Source of the DNA: Sinorhizobium garamanticum
Lineage (GTDB): Bacteria; Pseudomonadota; Alphaproteobacteria; Rhizobiales; Rhizobiaceae
Direction of reading: 5' to 3'
Assembly (NCBI RefSeq): GCF_029892065.1
Contig: NZ_CP120373.1
Span: 4,154,345-4,218,344, forward strand
DNA: 64,000 nt
The notes below the pieces were generated by a model that saw only the letters and a program-made list of their open reading frames with translations, was not told the DNA's origin and did no database searches. Each line of letters begins with the position of its first letter. Positions within the stretch are counted from its first letter, which is position 1. A program made the translations under genes and the position numbers. Below are positions 27,616-35,741 of this stretch, piece by piece.

Positions 27616-30207
27616 GCGAAGCTGCCCGGCGAACCGGTTCTGCCAATCACCCAAACCACCGCCGCTGTCCCTAAGCTGCGCCCGCAGCTTCACGAGGCGG
27701 CGTTGGCCAGCCCAAGCCGCCATTCCCAGCGCTGTCCCGCCAATAATGGAGCACAGCGAATAGACCGTTGGCGACACGATTGGCTGCACCGGCAGCAGCA
27801 GAAGTTCCGGCGCGAAACGATGCAGAATGTAGATATGAAAACCAGCGGCCGAGAGGGGCAGGATCAGTCTCGCGCTCCATTGCGGCATCCTGACCTGCGG
27901 CAGGAACAAAAGGGCGGCCAGGACCGCGATCTGCAAGAGATACTTGATCTTCGTCCCGATCCACACGCCTTCATAGAGCCCAAAAAACAGGAAGATGGCC
28001 GTTCCGGCGAGCATCAGCATGCCGCGCTTAAGCGGCGTATCGGCGATCGCAGCGCACCAGCCGATGACTGCCAGATAGAAAATCCACGGCAGCGTGAAAA
28101 TCTGACGGTTACCCATCTCGACGACCAGCGGCAATGCCAGGCGGGCGAGGAGAGCTGCCGCGAGCAACGCCATTCCGAGCGCAAAGGGTCTCGAGGCAGC
28201 CACACGCCGGACCAACGGCACCGCGAACAACGCCACAAAGACGACGAGCATCTGGCAATAGGCCTCGATGAACCAGTAGAGGTAAGGCACCATGCTGTGG
28301 CGCTCGGGATCGGCAAAACCGAGATTTCCGACCAGGAACACCGACGCCCAGGGCACCTCTCCCCAGACAAGGGCGTAGGCTGCGACGATCAGATAATAGG
28401 GTACGAGGATCTGCGTAAGCGGCCGCAGCAGCCGCAAGACCGCGCCTGACACCAAGACGCCGCGCTGGAAACGCGCGAGGCCGAAGCCCGCAAGGATGAC
28501 CATCGCCGCGGACCCGCCGGGGATAGGCCAAAGGGTCTCGTGGTGCAGGACGACGAGCAGGATCGCCAATGCCCGGATGAGCAGGTCGGTGGCGATGCGC
28601 CTGCTTTTGGTTTCACGCCGCCCCAGCGCCGCGAGTTCGGCGACCGACATCCCTTCCCAGGCCTCGGGTACATCGCCAAGCAACTTCTCCAGGCCGATCG
28701 AAAGCTGGACGAAACGCAGCGAGTCGCCGCCAAGCGAGAGGAAGCTATCGTCGGATCGAACCTTTTTCGGGCAAAAGACCTGGTTGAAAACCGCCTCGAC
28801 ACCGTCCGCGTTTGCGACGGAGCCGCTGTCCTTTTTCATCGCCTTGCGGAGAGCCTCGTAATCGATCTTGCCGGAGGCGAGCCGCGGCAGCGTATCGAGG
28901 CGCGAAGCCTTCACCTGCAAAAAGGTCAGCCCGCTCGCGGCAGCCAGCATGCCACGAATATCGTCGCAATCGTACGCTCCGACGTAGAAGGCGTGGATGC
29001 AGGTATCGTCACCGACGACGGCGGCCGTCGCGCCGCGGCGCTCGAGCATCACCTCCAGGCTATCGTGCGCGATCCGCAGGCCGGCGATCTTCGATATCCG
29101 CTTCGTCCGTCCAATTATCCGAAAGAAGCCGTCGGCGTCCCTCGTCGCCAGATCGCCGGTGCGCAATTCGGCAAACTCGCATCCGCGCGCGAGATCGGCG
29201 CGCGAAGAAGCGTAGCCCATCATCACGTTCGGCCCCCGATAGACGAGCTCGCCGGGCATATCCGTGCCGGTGACGAGTTGGCCCTCGTCATTCTCGATGC
29301 TCAGGCTCCCGCCCGGTATGGCGACGCCGATCCGGTCTTCCCTGCCCCGGAGGCGGTCGGGAGGAACATAGGCCATGCGGGCCGTCGCTTCCGTCTGGCC
29401 ATACATGACGAAAAAGGAAGCACCGCGCGCGGTGAGGTGTTCGTTGTAGAGACGAACCCTCTCGGACGCCAAGCGTCCCCCGGCGACGGTCATGAAGCGC
29501 AGGTCAGGAAATTCGCGCTCGCGAAAACCCACCTTTTCCAGAAGCTCGTAAGAGTAGGGAACGCCTGAAAGATTGGTGCTGCCGCTTTCGGCAAGTCCAT
29601 CGAGGAAACCGCCATCCAGGATGGAGAGGCCCGGAACGTAGAGGCTTGCGCCGACCGACAAGTGGGCGTTCAGCACGGAAAGGCCGTAGGAATAGTGAAA
29701 CGGCAGGATAAGGCAGCTTCGATCCGAAGCCGTGAGGCCGAGATAGTCGGCGATCGAAGATGCATTCGACTGAATGTTCGCAGCAGACAGTCTCACGCAT
29801 TTGCCGTGCCCGGTGCTGCCGGATGTCGAGAGCAGGACCGCAAGATCCGGATGAAGCTGCGACTTGCTTTCCGCCGAACGTTCCGTCCGCCATCGGCCGT
29901 CGCAGCGGCGATAACAAAACTCAGGCTCCAGAAACTTTCGATCCGGAGTACCGGGGCCCTGGATGGCAATCGCATGTCCGGCTTCCAGTGCCGCGAGGTA
30001 GGCGATTATGGCGTGTTCCGAGAGATCAGCCTCCAGCATGACCAGCCCGCGCTCGCCGCGCCACTGCGATGCCTGACGATCGACGCGCTCGGCCAGATCG
30101 CAATAGCTTACGGTCCGTCCTCCGGGCAGCAGCAACGCGGGCCGCTCTCCCCAGGCAGCCAGGTTCGCAGCGAACAACGGGAATTTCGACAAATCGCCTG
30201 CGCTCAA
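27556..30207 (-). CDS. Adenylation-carrier-membrane acyltransferase fusion
   Basis: An 883-residue three-part protein. Residues 1-455 are an AMP-forming adenylation domain: A3 loop STSGSTGHGK (127-136), A5 MYGQTEAT (268-275), RTGDLATRDADGFFRIIGR (349-367) and catalytic Lys447 in RLASGKIDY. Residues ~465-530 are a carrier domain with phosphopantetheine Ser496 in LGGDSLR. From ~541 on there are about ten membrane segments of acyltransferase-3 type, opening RALAILLVVLHHE (His555/556). So it should activate an acid, load it on its own carrier and pass it to an acceptor at or across the inner membrane, like DltA/C/B or AlmE/F/G combined. Substrate and acceptor are unknown. Start is a TTG with GGAGG upstream. 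Confidence 0.85.
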   Translation of the reverse strand: MSAGDLSKFPLFAANLAAWGERPALLLPGGRTVSYCDLAERVDRQASQWRGERGLVMLEADLSEHAIIAYLAALEAGHAIAIQGPGTPDRKFLEPEFCYRRCDGRWRTERSAESKSQLHPDLAVLLSTSGSTGHGKCVRLSAANIQSNASSIADYLGLTASDRSCLILPFHYSYGLSVLNAHLSVGASLYVPGLSILDGGFLDGLAESGSTNLSGVPYSYELLEKVGFREREFPDLRFMTVAGGRLASERVRLYNEHLTARGASFFVMYGQTEATARMAYVPPDRLRGREDRIGVAIPGGSLSIENDEGQLVTGTDMPGELVYRGPNVMMGYASSRADLARGCEFAELRTGDLATRDADGFFRIIGRTKRISKIAGLRIAHDSLEVMLERRGATAAVVGDDTCIHAFYVGAYDCDDIRGMLAAASGLTFLQVKASRLDTLPRLASGKIDYEALRKAMKKDSGSVANADGVEAVFNQVFCPKKVRSDDSFLSLGGDSLRFVQLSIGLEKLLGDVPEAWEGMSVAELAALGRRETKSRRIATDLLIRALAILLVVLHHETLWPIPGGSAAMVILAGFGLARFQRGVLVSGAVLRLLRPLTQILVPYYLIVAAYALVWGEVPWASVFLVGNLGFADPERHSMVPYLYWFIEAYCQMLVVFVALFAVPLVRRVAASRPFALGMALLAAALLARLALPLVVEMGNRQIFTLPWIFYLAVIGWCAAIADTPLKRGMLMLAGTAIFLFFGLYEGVWIGTKIKYLLQIAVLAALLFLPQVRMPQWSARLILPLSAAGFHIYILHRFAPELLLLPVQPIVSPTVYSLCSIIGGTALGMAAWAGQRRLVKLRAQLRDSGGGLGDWQNRFAGQLRSVRPLLAVGPQEENQVQRQ

Positions 30208-30231
30208 GACCGCCTCCTATTTCAGCGAGGC

Positions 30232-30260
30232 GGCATATTATTGGTGACTTTAACAGTCAA
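30232..30260 (-). promoter_or_regulatory. Possible sigma70 promoter for the fusion gene
   Basis: On the minus strand TTGACT (30260-30255) and TATGCC (30237-30232) are 17 bases apart, 25 bases upstream of the TTG start. The -35 is good and the -10 weak, so this is a tentative call. TGACT-ttaac-AGTCA forms a short inverted repeat over the -35. Confidence 0.3.
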
Positions 30261-30462
30261 GTATAAGGCGACGGCAAAAGCGACAACTTCTGTGACAATC
30301 GGTGCGGCAAACAGCAGCACCGACCGCCTCGCCGCGGCCAATCATGATTCAGCAACCATATCGTGCATTTTGCTCCCGTTTGCTCGGATATTTTCAGGAT
30401 CTCTTAAATTCGCGCCGGAGATAGTGCGAGGCGAATTCGACACCGGTATCAAAGGCACAGCA

Positions 30463-31542
30463 ATGACCCAGCATCCTCCAACGGCGCGCGGCCGATCGCA
30501 GGCACGAAATGCGGCGATCATCCAAAAATTGGCGCATTCGATGATGCGGCTCGGCGTCGCTGCCCTCCCCCGCAATTACGAGCTGATTTATGAAGCGCTG
30601 TCCGGTCAGATGCCGCAATTGTCGCGCGACCTCGCGGCGCTCGGTCCGGAGCCGACGCAAGAAGCGCTGGACGAGCTTGGCATCAAGCACAAATTGGTTG
30701 GCCACAGCGCACTTGCGGCGGACCGGGCCCGGGCGGAGGCGCAACAGGCACTCGCCGAGCTGACGACGATGCTCGCCGACACGTTGGCGCGAAAGCACGT
30801 CTTCAACAGTCAGCTGAAGCGGTTCGCCGCTCGACTTGCCTCCGATCCGGTCGCAACCATGTCGGAGTTCGCCGATGAAGCGGCACGGTTACGCGACGCG
30901 GCAGGGCGGCTGATGAATGAGGAAACCGCACTTCGCGCAACGATAGAGACGCATTCCCAACGCCTAGGCGAATTGGAAGGCGATCTCGAAGAAAGCCGCA
31001 TGGCTCTCACTCGGGATCGACTGACTGGTCTGCCGAACCAGACCGCCCTTTCGAAAAGGCTTGCGGCCGTTTTCGAGACTCAGCCATCCGGTCGGTCCGC
31101 GGCACTTGTCCTGGCAACCGTTGAAGGATTGCGAGACCTTGGAGAACAACATGGCGGTGCATTGGCGCAAAAGGTGCTGAGCGAGCTCGCCGCCATCTTC
31201 CGCAAGACGATCAAGAAGAACGACTTCGTTGCGCGGGTCGGCCCGCAGGAGTTCGCTTTCGTCTGCAACGACGTCACGGCGGAAAACGCCGAGGCGATTG
31301 CGCGGCGCATCCATCAAAGCGTGGCAGAGCTGGCGATCACACCGCCTGGCCGTGCTTTCACAAGCGAAACACTCTCCCTTGCCGCCGGCATTGCGCTAAC
31401 TCCGGCTGCGACGAGCGCGGCTGAGCTGCTGGGACAGGCCGAACTTGCATTGACCGCGGCACGGGCGCACGGGGGCATGCAGGTCTATTCGTCAGACATA
31501 GAGAAGACAAGCGGCAAGGCCTGTGTGCCGGCTGCCGCCTGA
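30463..31542 (+). CDS. Degenerate GGDEF-domain protein
   Basis: A 359-residue cytosolic protein. The N-terminal ~180 residues are helical (a block MMRLGVAALPRNYELIYEALSG, then coiled-coil-like ESRMAL). The C-terminal GGDEF-like domain keeps DRLTGLPNQ but the signature is GPQEF (260-264) instead of GGD/EEF, the metal-binding Asp stretch reads LATVEGL, and the inhibitory-site arginine is Lys (KKND). It is therefore unlikely to make cyclic-di-GMP and may act as a receptor or scaffold. Start ATG (MTQHPPTARG) was chosen where the helical domain begins. Divergent from the acyltransferase fusion. Confidence 0.82.
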   Translation: MTQHPPTARGRSQARNAAIIQKLAHSMMRLGVAALPRNYELIYEALSGQMPQLSRDLAALGPEPTQEALDELGIKHKLVGHSALAADRARAEAQQALAELTTMLADTLARKHVFNSQLKRFAARLASDPVATMSEFADEAARLRDAAGRLMNEETALRATIETHSQRLGELEGDLEESRMALTRDRLTGLPNQTALSKRLAAVFETQPSGRSAALVLATVEGLRDLGEQHGGALAQKVLSELAAIFRKTIKKNDFVARVGPQEFAFVCNDVTAENAEAIARRIHQSVAELAITPPGRAFTSETLSLAAGIALTPAATSAAELLGQAELALTAARAHGGMQVYSSDIEKTSGKACVPAAA

Positions 31543-31620
31543 CATCTCCGCCTCAATCGTGCAATGCGTCGTAGGTGACGGCGCGCCGGGCATGGCTTCA
31601 CCGGCATCGCCAAATATGAA

Positions 31621-31655
31621 GCGACCCAGCTCCGCGTTTGGCGGGACCGGGTCGC
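31621..31655. terminator. Possible hairpin terminator
   Basis: GCGACCC (31621-31627) pairs with GGGTCGC (31649-31655), with inner CCGC/GCGG pairs. There is no T-run, so termination ability is uncertain. It lies between the convergent GGDEF gene and the first small exported protein. Confidence 0.4.
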
Positions 31656-31674
31656 TCGGTTCGCTATTGGCAGA

Positions 31675-31959
31675 TTAACGGGCGTTCTGGTCGCCGTCGC
31701 CGGAGACGTTCACTGCTGCGCGGCCATTGGCAATCGCACCAGTCGACGCCGCATCGACGGACTTGTTGTCAACACCGGCGTAAAATTCACCGTTGTCGGC
31801 GGTGTTCGCCGAAACGCCGGTGCCGGCCGAGGCCGCCGCGCGCCCCGTGAAGAGCGGCTTCGAGCTGACGCCTTCGTAGTAGCTGCCGCCGGCGCTTGCC
31901 GTGGAGGCGACGCCAGTCACAGCGACGGCTACGAGAAGGGCTGCAATGGATTTATTCAT
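31675..31959 (-). CDS. Small exported protein, paralogue 1
   Basis: A 94-residue protein with a signal peptide (KSIAALLVAVAVTGVASTASA). The mature start GGSYYEGVSSKPLFTGRA is nearly the same as in the neighbouring gene at 32035-32319, and a second weaker copy of the motif follows (GEFYAGVDNKSVD). It is rich in Gly, Ala, Ser and Asn, without cysteine, and looks unstructured. Function unknown. It lies 75 bases downstream of its paralogue and in the same direction; AGGATCGTTCC-type context on the complementary strand leaves only a weak ribosome site (GGAACGATCCTA before ATG). Confidence 0.75.
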   Translation of the reverse strand: MNKSIAALLVAVAVTGVASTASAGGSYYEGVSSKPLFTGRAAASAGTGVSANTADNGEFYAGVDNKSVDAASTGAIANGRAAVNVSGDGDQNAR

Positions 31960-32034
31960 TAGGATCGTTCCTTGCTGAAACAGATGCGGGCGCGGCGTTC
32001 TCACGCCGTGCCCGCGCTTGGGAGGAGGCTCGCG

Positions 32035-32319
32035 TTAGCGGCTAATACCCTGATAATATTCACCGTCGCCGCCCGAAATGTAGGCAGGCTGCGAGCCGGA
32101 GCTCGAGACCGAACCGGTAGACGTGCGGTCGAGCGAGCCATTGCGGCCACGGACGCCATCGGCCGAAGCGTCACGCGCCTTGGGTGCGCGGTCGGTGAAA
32201 AGCGGCTTGTCGCTGACGCCTTCATAGTAGCTGCCGCCGGCAAAAGCGGCGGATGCGCCGCCGAGAACAGCAGTGGCAACCAGGGCTGCAGCAAGCGCTG
32301 TATGGATTGCATTCCTCAT
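32035..32319 (-). CDS. Small exported protein, paralogue 2
   Basis: Also 94 residues, with signal peptide RNAIHTALAAALVATAVLGG...FA and mature start GGSYYEGVSDKPLFTDRAP. The C-terminus repeats the motif as GGDGEYYQGISR. Between them lies a Ser/Asp/Gly-rich linker. Same length and same two-ended motif as the gene 75 bases downstream, so a local duplication is likely. An ATG two codons upstream (MIMRN) is also possible; GGAGAGATG gives a good ribosome site. Function unknown. Confidence 0.75.
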   Translation of the reverse strand: MRNAIHTALAAALVATAVLGGASAAFAGGSYYEGVSDKPLFTDRAPKARDASADGVRGRNGSLDRTSTGSVSSSGSQPAYISGGDGEYYQGISR

Positions 32320-32635
32320 GATCATCTCTCCTGAGCGGTCGTTGCTTGAACGACGATTTCGTAAGAATTGCCCGGACCGGTTTCCTTCCAACGCGGTGGC
32401 CTTGCCGATAGCGTTCGATGTGATCCGGTGGTCGGAGGAGCTTGGGAGCGCTCTTCCACAATCTATGTGGTCCCTCATGATGATGTTTGGAAGTATTGAT
32501 TATCGGAACACGTTGTCCACGATTCGATAACAATCGCCCCTTGAAAAATGCAACCGGGGCCCCATCAGGCACCAGTCACGGCTGTCACCGGCGCACCCCT
32601 TGCCTTCCCGGAAAAGTCCGGGCAAAAGGCGCGGC
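32320..32635. other. Divergent intergenic region
   Basis: A 316-base gap between the leftward exported-protein pair and the rightward ABC-F gene. I see no convincing open frame, repeat or terminator; it must contain two promoters, which I could not place. Confidence 0.4.
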
Positions 32636-34525
32636 ATGATCCAGATCGCCGGTCTCTCCGCCCGCATTGCGGGCCGCCTTCTCATCGAAAATGCTTCCGT
32701 GACGCTTCCGGCGGGCACGAAGGCGGGGCTTGTCGGACGCAACGGGGCGGGTAAATCGACGCTCTTCCGGGTGATTACCGGCGACTTGTCGGCGGAAGCC
32801 GGCAGTGTGTCGTTGCCGAAAAATGCGCGCATCGGCCAGGTGGCGCAGGAAGCGCCCGGCACAGAGGAGCCGCTGATCGAGATCGTGCTCAAGGCGGACA
32901 AGGAACGCACCGCGCTCATCGCCGAGGCCGAGACCGCGACCGATCCACACCGGATCGCCGAGATCCAGACGCGACTTGCCGACATCGGTGCCCATTCCGC
33001 GGAAGCGCGCGCGGCGAGCATTCTCGCCGGTCTCGGCTTCGACCATGAGGCGCAGCGGCGTCCTGCTTCATCCTTCTCCGGTGGCTGGCGCATGCGCGTG
33101 GCGCTGGCGGCCGTTCTCTTTTCCGAACCCGACCTGCTGCTTCTCGACGAGCCGACCAACTACCTCGACCTCGAAGGCACGTTGTGGCTCGAGGACTATA
33201 TCCGCCGCTATCCCCACACGGTCATCATTATCAGCCACGATCGTGACCTCCTGAACACCGCCGTCAACGCGATCGTTCACCTCGACCAGAAGAAACTGAC
33301 CTTCTATCGCGGTTCCTATGATCAGTTCGAACGGCAGAAGGCAGAAGCCGACGAATTGCAGATGAAGGCGAAGGCCAAGAACGAAGCGGCGCGCAAGCAT
33401 CTGCAGAGCTTCATCGACCGCTTCAAGGCAAAGGCGTCGAAGGCCCGCCAGGCGCAGAGCCGCGTCAAGGCGCTGGAGCGCATGGGCACCGTGGCGGCCG
33501 TCATTGAGGAGCACGTTCAGGGCTTCTCCTTTCCTGATCCTGAGAAACAGGTGGCTTCTCCGATCGCCGCCATCCAGGGCGGTGCAGTCGGCTACGAACC
33601 GGGCAAGCCGATCCTCAAGCGCCTCAATCTCCGCATCGACGCGGACGATCGCATCGCCTTGCTCGGCTCGAACGGCAACGGCAAGTCGACCTTCGCGAAA
33701 TTCATCTCCGGCCGACTCCAAGCGGAAGCCGGCGATGTACGGATCGCCCCTGGACTGAAGATAGGCTTCTTCGCCCAGCACCAGCTTGACGATCTGGTGC
33801 CGACGCAAAGCGCGGTGGAGCACGTCCGCCGCCGCATGCCCGATGCGCCGGAAGCAAAGGTTCGCTCGCGCGTCGCACAAATGGGGCTTGCGACAGAAAA
33901 GATGGATACGGCGGCGAAGGATCTTTCCGGCGGCGAGAAGGCGCGGCTTCTGATGGGGCTTGCCGCATTCGACGCGCCGAACCTGCTGATCCTCGACGAG
34001 CCGACCAACCATCTCGACATCGACAGCCGCAACGCACTGATCGCCGCACTTAACGACTATTCCGGTGCTGTCATCCTCATCTCGCACGACCGGCATTTGA
34101 TCGAGGCCACTGCCGACCGGCTGTGGCTCGTGCGCGATGGAACCGTGGCCAGCTACGATGGCGACCTCGAAGACTATCGCAGCCTGATCGTCGGCGGCCC
34201 TAAGCCCCGGGACGACAAGTCGAAGATCAATGGATTGGACGAGGCCCTCTCGAAGGCGGATCAGCGCAAGGCCAATGCCGACAGGCGCGCGTCGCTGGCG
34301 CCCCTCAAGAAAAGGATCAATGAGATCGAATCGTTGATGGGGAAACTGGAGAAACTGATTCAAGCACTTGATGCCGAGCTTGCAGATCCGGGTCTGTATG
34401 AAAAAGCTCCGGCAAAGGCCGCGCAGAAGGCCAAGGAGCGCGCAGATGCCGCCGCGAAACTGGCCGAGGCGGAGGAGCGGTGGCTGGAGCTGTCGACCGA
34501 ATACGAAGAGGCGATGATCAGTTGA
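32636..34525 (+). CDS. ABC-F family ATPase
   Basis: A 629-residue soluble protein with two ATP-binding cassettes and no membrane segments. Cassette 1: GRNGAGKS, SFSGGWRMRVALA, LLLLDEPTNYLD. Cassette 2: GSNGNGKS, LSGGEKARLLMGL, LILDEPTNHLD. A charged linker of about 80 residues (KAKNEAARKHLQSFIDRFKAKASKA) joins them, and a lysine/glutamate-rich coiled coil ends the protein, as in Uup/YheS-type ABC-F factors. These act on the ribosome (translation rescue or regulation). Start ATG opens MIQIAGLSARIAGR; no antibiotic-resistance role can be inferred. Confidence 0.92.
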   Translation: MIQIAGLSARIAGRLLIENASVTLPAGTKAGLVGRNGAGKSTLFRVITGDLSAEAGSVSLPKNARIGQVAQEAPGTEEPLIEIVLKADKERTALIAEAETATDPHRIAEIQTRLADIGAHSAEARAASILAGLGFDHEAQRRPASSFSGGWRMRVALAAVLFSEPDLLLLDEPTNYLDLEGTLWLEDYIRRYPHTVIIISHDRDLLNTAVNAIVHLDQKKLTFYRGSYDQFERQKAEADELQMKAKAKNEAARKHLQSFIDRFKAKASKARQAQSRVKALERMGTVAAVIEEHVQGFSFPDPEKQVASPIAAIQGGAVGYEPGKPILKRLNLRIDADDRIALLGSNGNGKSTFAKFISGRLQAEAGDVRIAPGLKIGFFAQHQLDDLVPTQSAVEHVRRRMPDAPEAKVRSRVAQMGLATEKMDTAAKDLSGGEKARLLMGLAAFDAPNLLILDEPTNHLDIDSRNALIAALNDYSGAVILISHDRHLIEATADRLWLVRDGTVASYDGDLEDYRSLIVGGPKPRDDKSKINGLDEALSKADQRKANADRRASLAPLKKRINEIESLMGKLEKLIQALDAELADPGLYEKAPAKAAQKAKERADAAAKLAEAEERWLELSTEYEEAMIS

Positions 34526-34527
34526 TC

Positions 34528-34680
34528 CGCTGCATGTTTCCTCAAAATCGACTTGAGGAATCATGCACTAGATCACGATGATTTTGGTCGAATCAATCCA
34601 AAATCATAAACGTGATCGATTCCAATGAGTTAGAGCGGGATGCGAGCGGAAATCCGCACACACTTTTCCCCATCCCGCTG
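34528..34680. repeat. Composite mosaic of intergenic palindromes
   Basis: Three palindromic modules fill the gap between the ABC-F and GNAT genes: a module around GCTGCATG...GAGGAATCATGCA (34529-34568), a long inverted repeat GATCACG-ATGATTTTGG / CCAAAATCAT-AAACGTGATC (34571-34617), and AGCGGGATG...CATCCCGCT with inner GCGGA/TCCGC (34634-34679). The first and third have relatives at 48455-48504 and 54112-54153. Confidence 0.75.
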
Positions 34681-34699
34681 TAATACCGCGACGCTGCAG

Positions 34700-35542
34700 T
34701 CAGCCAAGCTCGAATGTCGTGATCCCGTAGATCCGCCCCAGGGGAAGATCCGGTGCCGGACCGCGGTACATGCGGGCGGTTTCGAAGACCGGCTTCATGT
34801 TGTAGCGTTCGCACAGTGCTTTTGCGGACGCGTTCGGCTCGGGGATGTCGAGATAGATCTGACTGCCCTTGGCATCGGCGGCAAGCTTGCGAAAAATGAG
34901 ATCGGCCCCGGTCTCGGTGTCGGCGAAGAGCGGACCGATCTTGAACCCCTCTCTGCAGGCCCGCAGCGTTCCGTAACCGGTGATCGTTCCATCACGCAGC
35001 AGCACGACGCTTCGGCGTGTCTTCAGCTGCTTCGTCCATTCGCGCAGAAAAGCATCGCGCCTTGCCGGGTTGAACCTGGGATCGTATTCGATCAATGCAG
35101 GCGCATGGATCGGCGCCGCGTCGATCAGGTTCGTGCCGGGCGGCTCCTTCACGTCGACGACGCCGCCGTAGCGCATATTCGCGTGAGACCGGACGAAGCC
35201 CGATTTCCGATAGTTCTCCTGTTGCGCCACCACGCCGTCGAGCCCAATGGTCCGTCCGCCCGCCTCGGCAATCGCCCGCTTCCACAGAGCCAGGCCAATG
35301 CCCCTACCGCGATACGCGGGGTGAGCGACGTAAAAGCCGAGAAACGCGTAGTCGGTGCCGTAACGCACGAGGGAGATCGCGGCAGCAAGCGTGTCCTCCT
35401 CGGTCGAGACCCAATAGCCTCCCGGGTCGGCCGCCCAGAACGCGTTGGCATCCTCCAGTCCGGGATTCCATCCCTCTCGCGCAGCCCAGTCGATGATCGT
35501 GTCGAGTTCGGCGCGCGTCGCGTGGCGAATGGTTTGTGTCAT
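34700..35542 (-). CDS. GNAT family N-acetyltransferase, two-domain
   Basis: A 280-residue acetyltransferase. The N-terminal GNAT domain shows the acetyl-CoA loop HPAYRGRGIGLALWKRA, with LGFYVAHP before it and the late ENYRKSGF strand. A second, degenerate GNAT-like domain follows (VVLLRDGTITGYGTLRACREGFKIGPLFAD). Two-domain proteins of this kind are common in Rhizobiales; the acceptor substrate is unknown. Divergent from the sugar dehydrogenase across 199 bases. Confidence 0.85.
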   Translation of the reverse strand: MTQTIRHATRAELDTIIDWAAREGWNPGLEDANAFWAADPGGYWVSTEEDTLAAAISLVRYGTDYAFLGFYVAHPAYRGRGIGLALWKRAIAEAGGRTIGLDGVVAQQENYRKSGFVRSHANMRYGGVVDVKEPPGTNLIDAAPIHAPALIEYDPRFNPARRDAFLREWTKQLKTRRSVVLLRDGTITGYGTLRACREGFKIGPLFADTETGADLIFRKLAADAKGSQIYLDIPEPNASAKALCERYNMKPVFETARMYRGPAPDLPLGRIYGITTFELG

Positions 35543-35741
35543 TGCAAATCCTCAACAACCCGCTTTACGGTACCGATACTGTCTGCCGGCGAACAGCCAA
35601 ATTATCCTCGCCGACGACAAAGGACGCGACGCCTTGTGCAATCCGCGTGACAGCGCGATGCATGCCCGAACCGCGCTTGCCCGCTGCCTTCAATCTGCTA
35701 CAAGGATCGAGAATAAATCATACTAATCCGAGCGAAGCACC

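Noticed and set aside
27556-30207. A full non-ribosomal peptide synthetase cluster
   Set aside because: Only one adenylation and one carrier domain, with no condensation or thioesterase domain and no tailoring genes nearby.
30463-31542. Active diguanylate cyclase
   Set aside because: The GGDEF signature, metal ligand and I-site are all changed, so an active enzyme should not be annotated.
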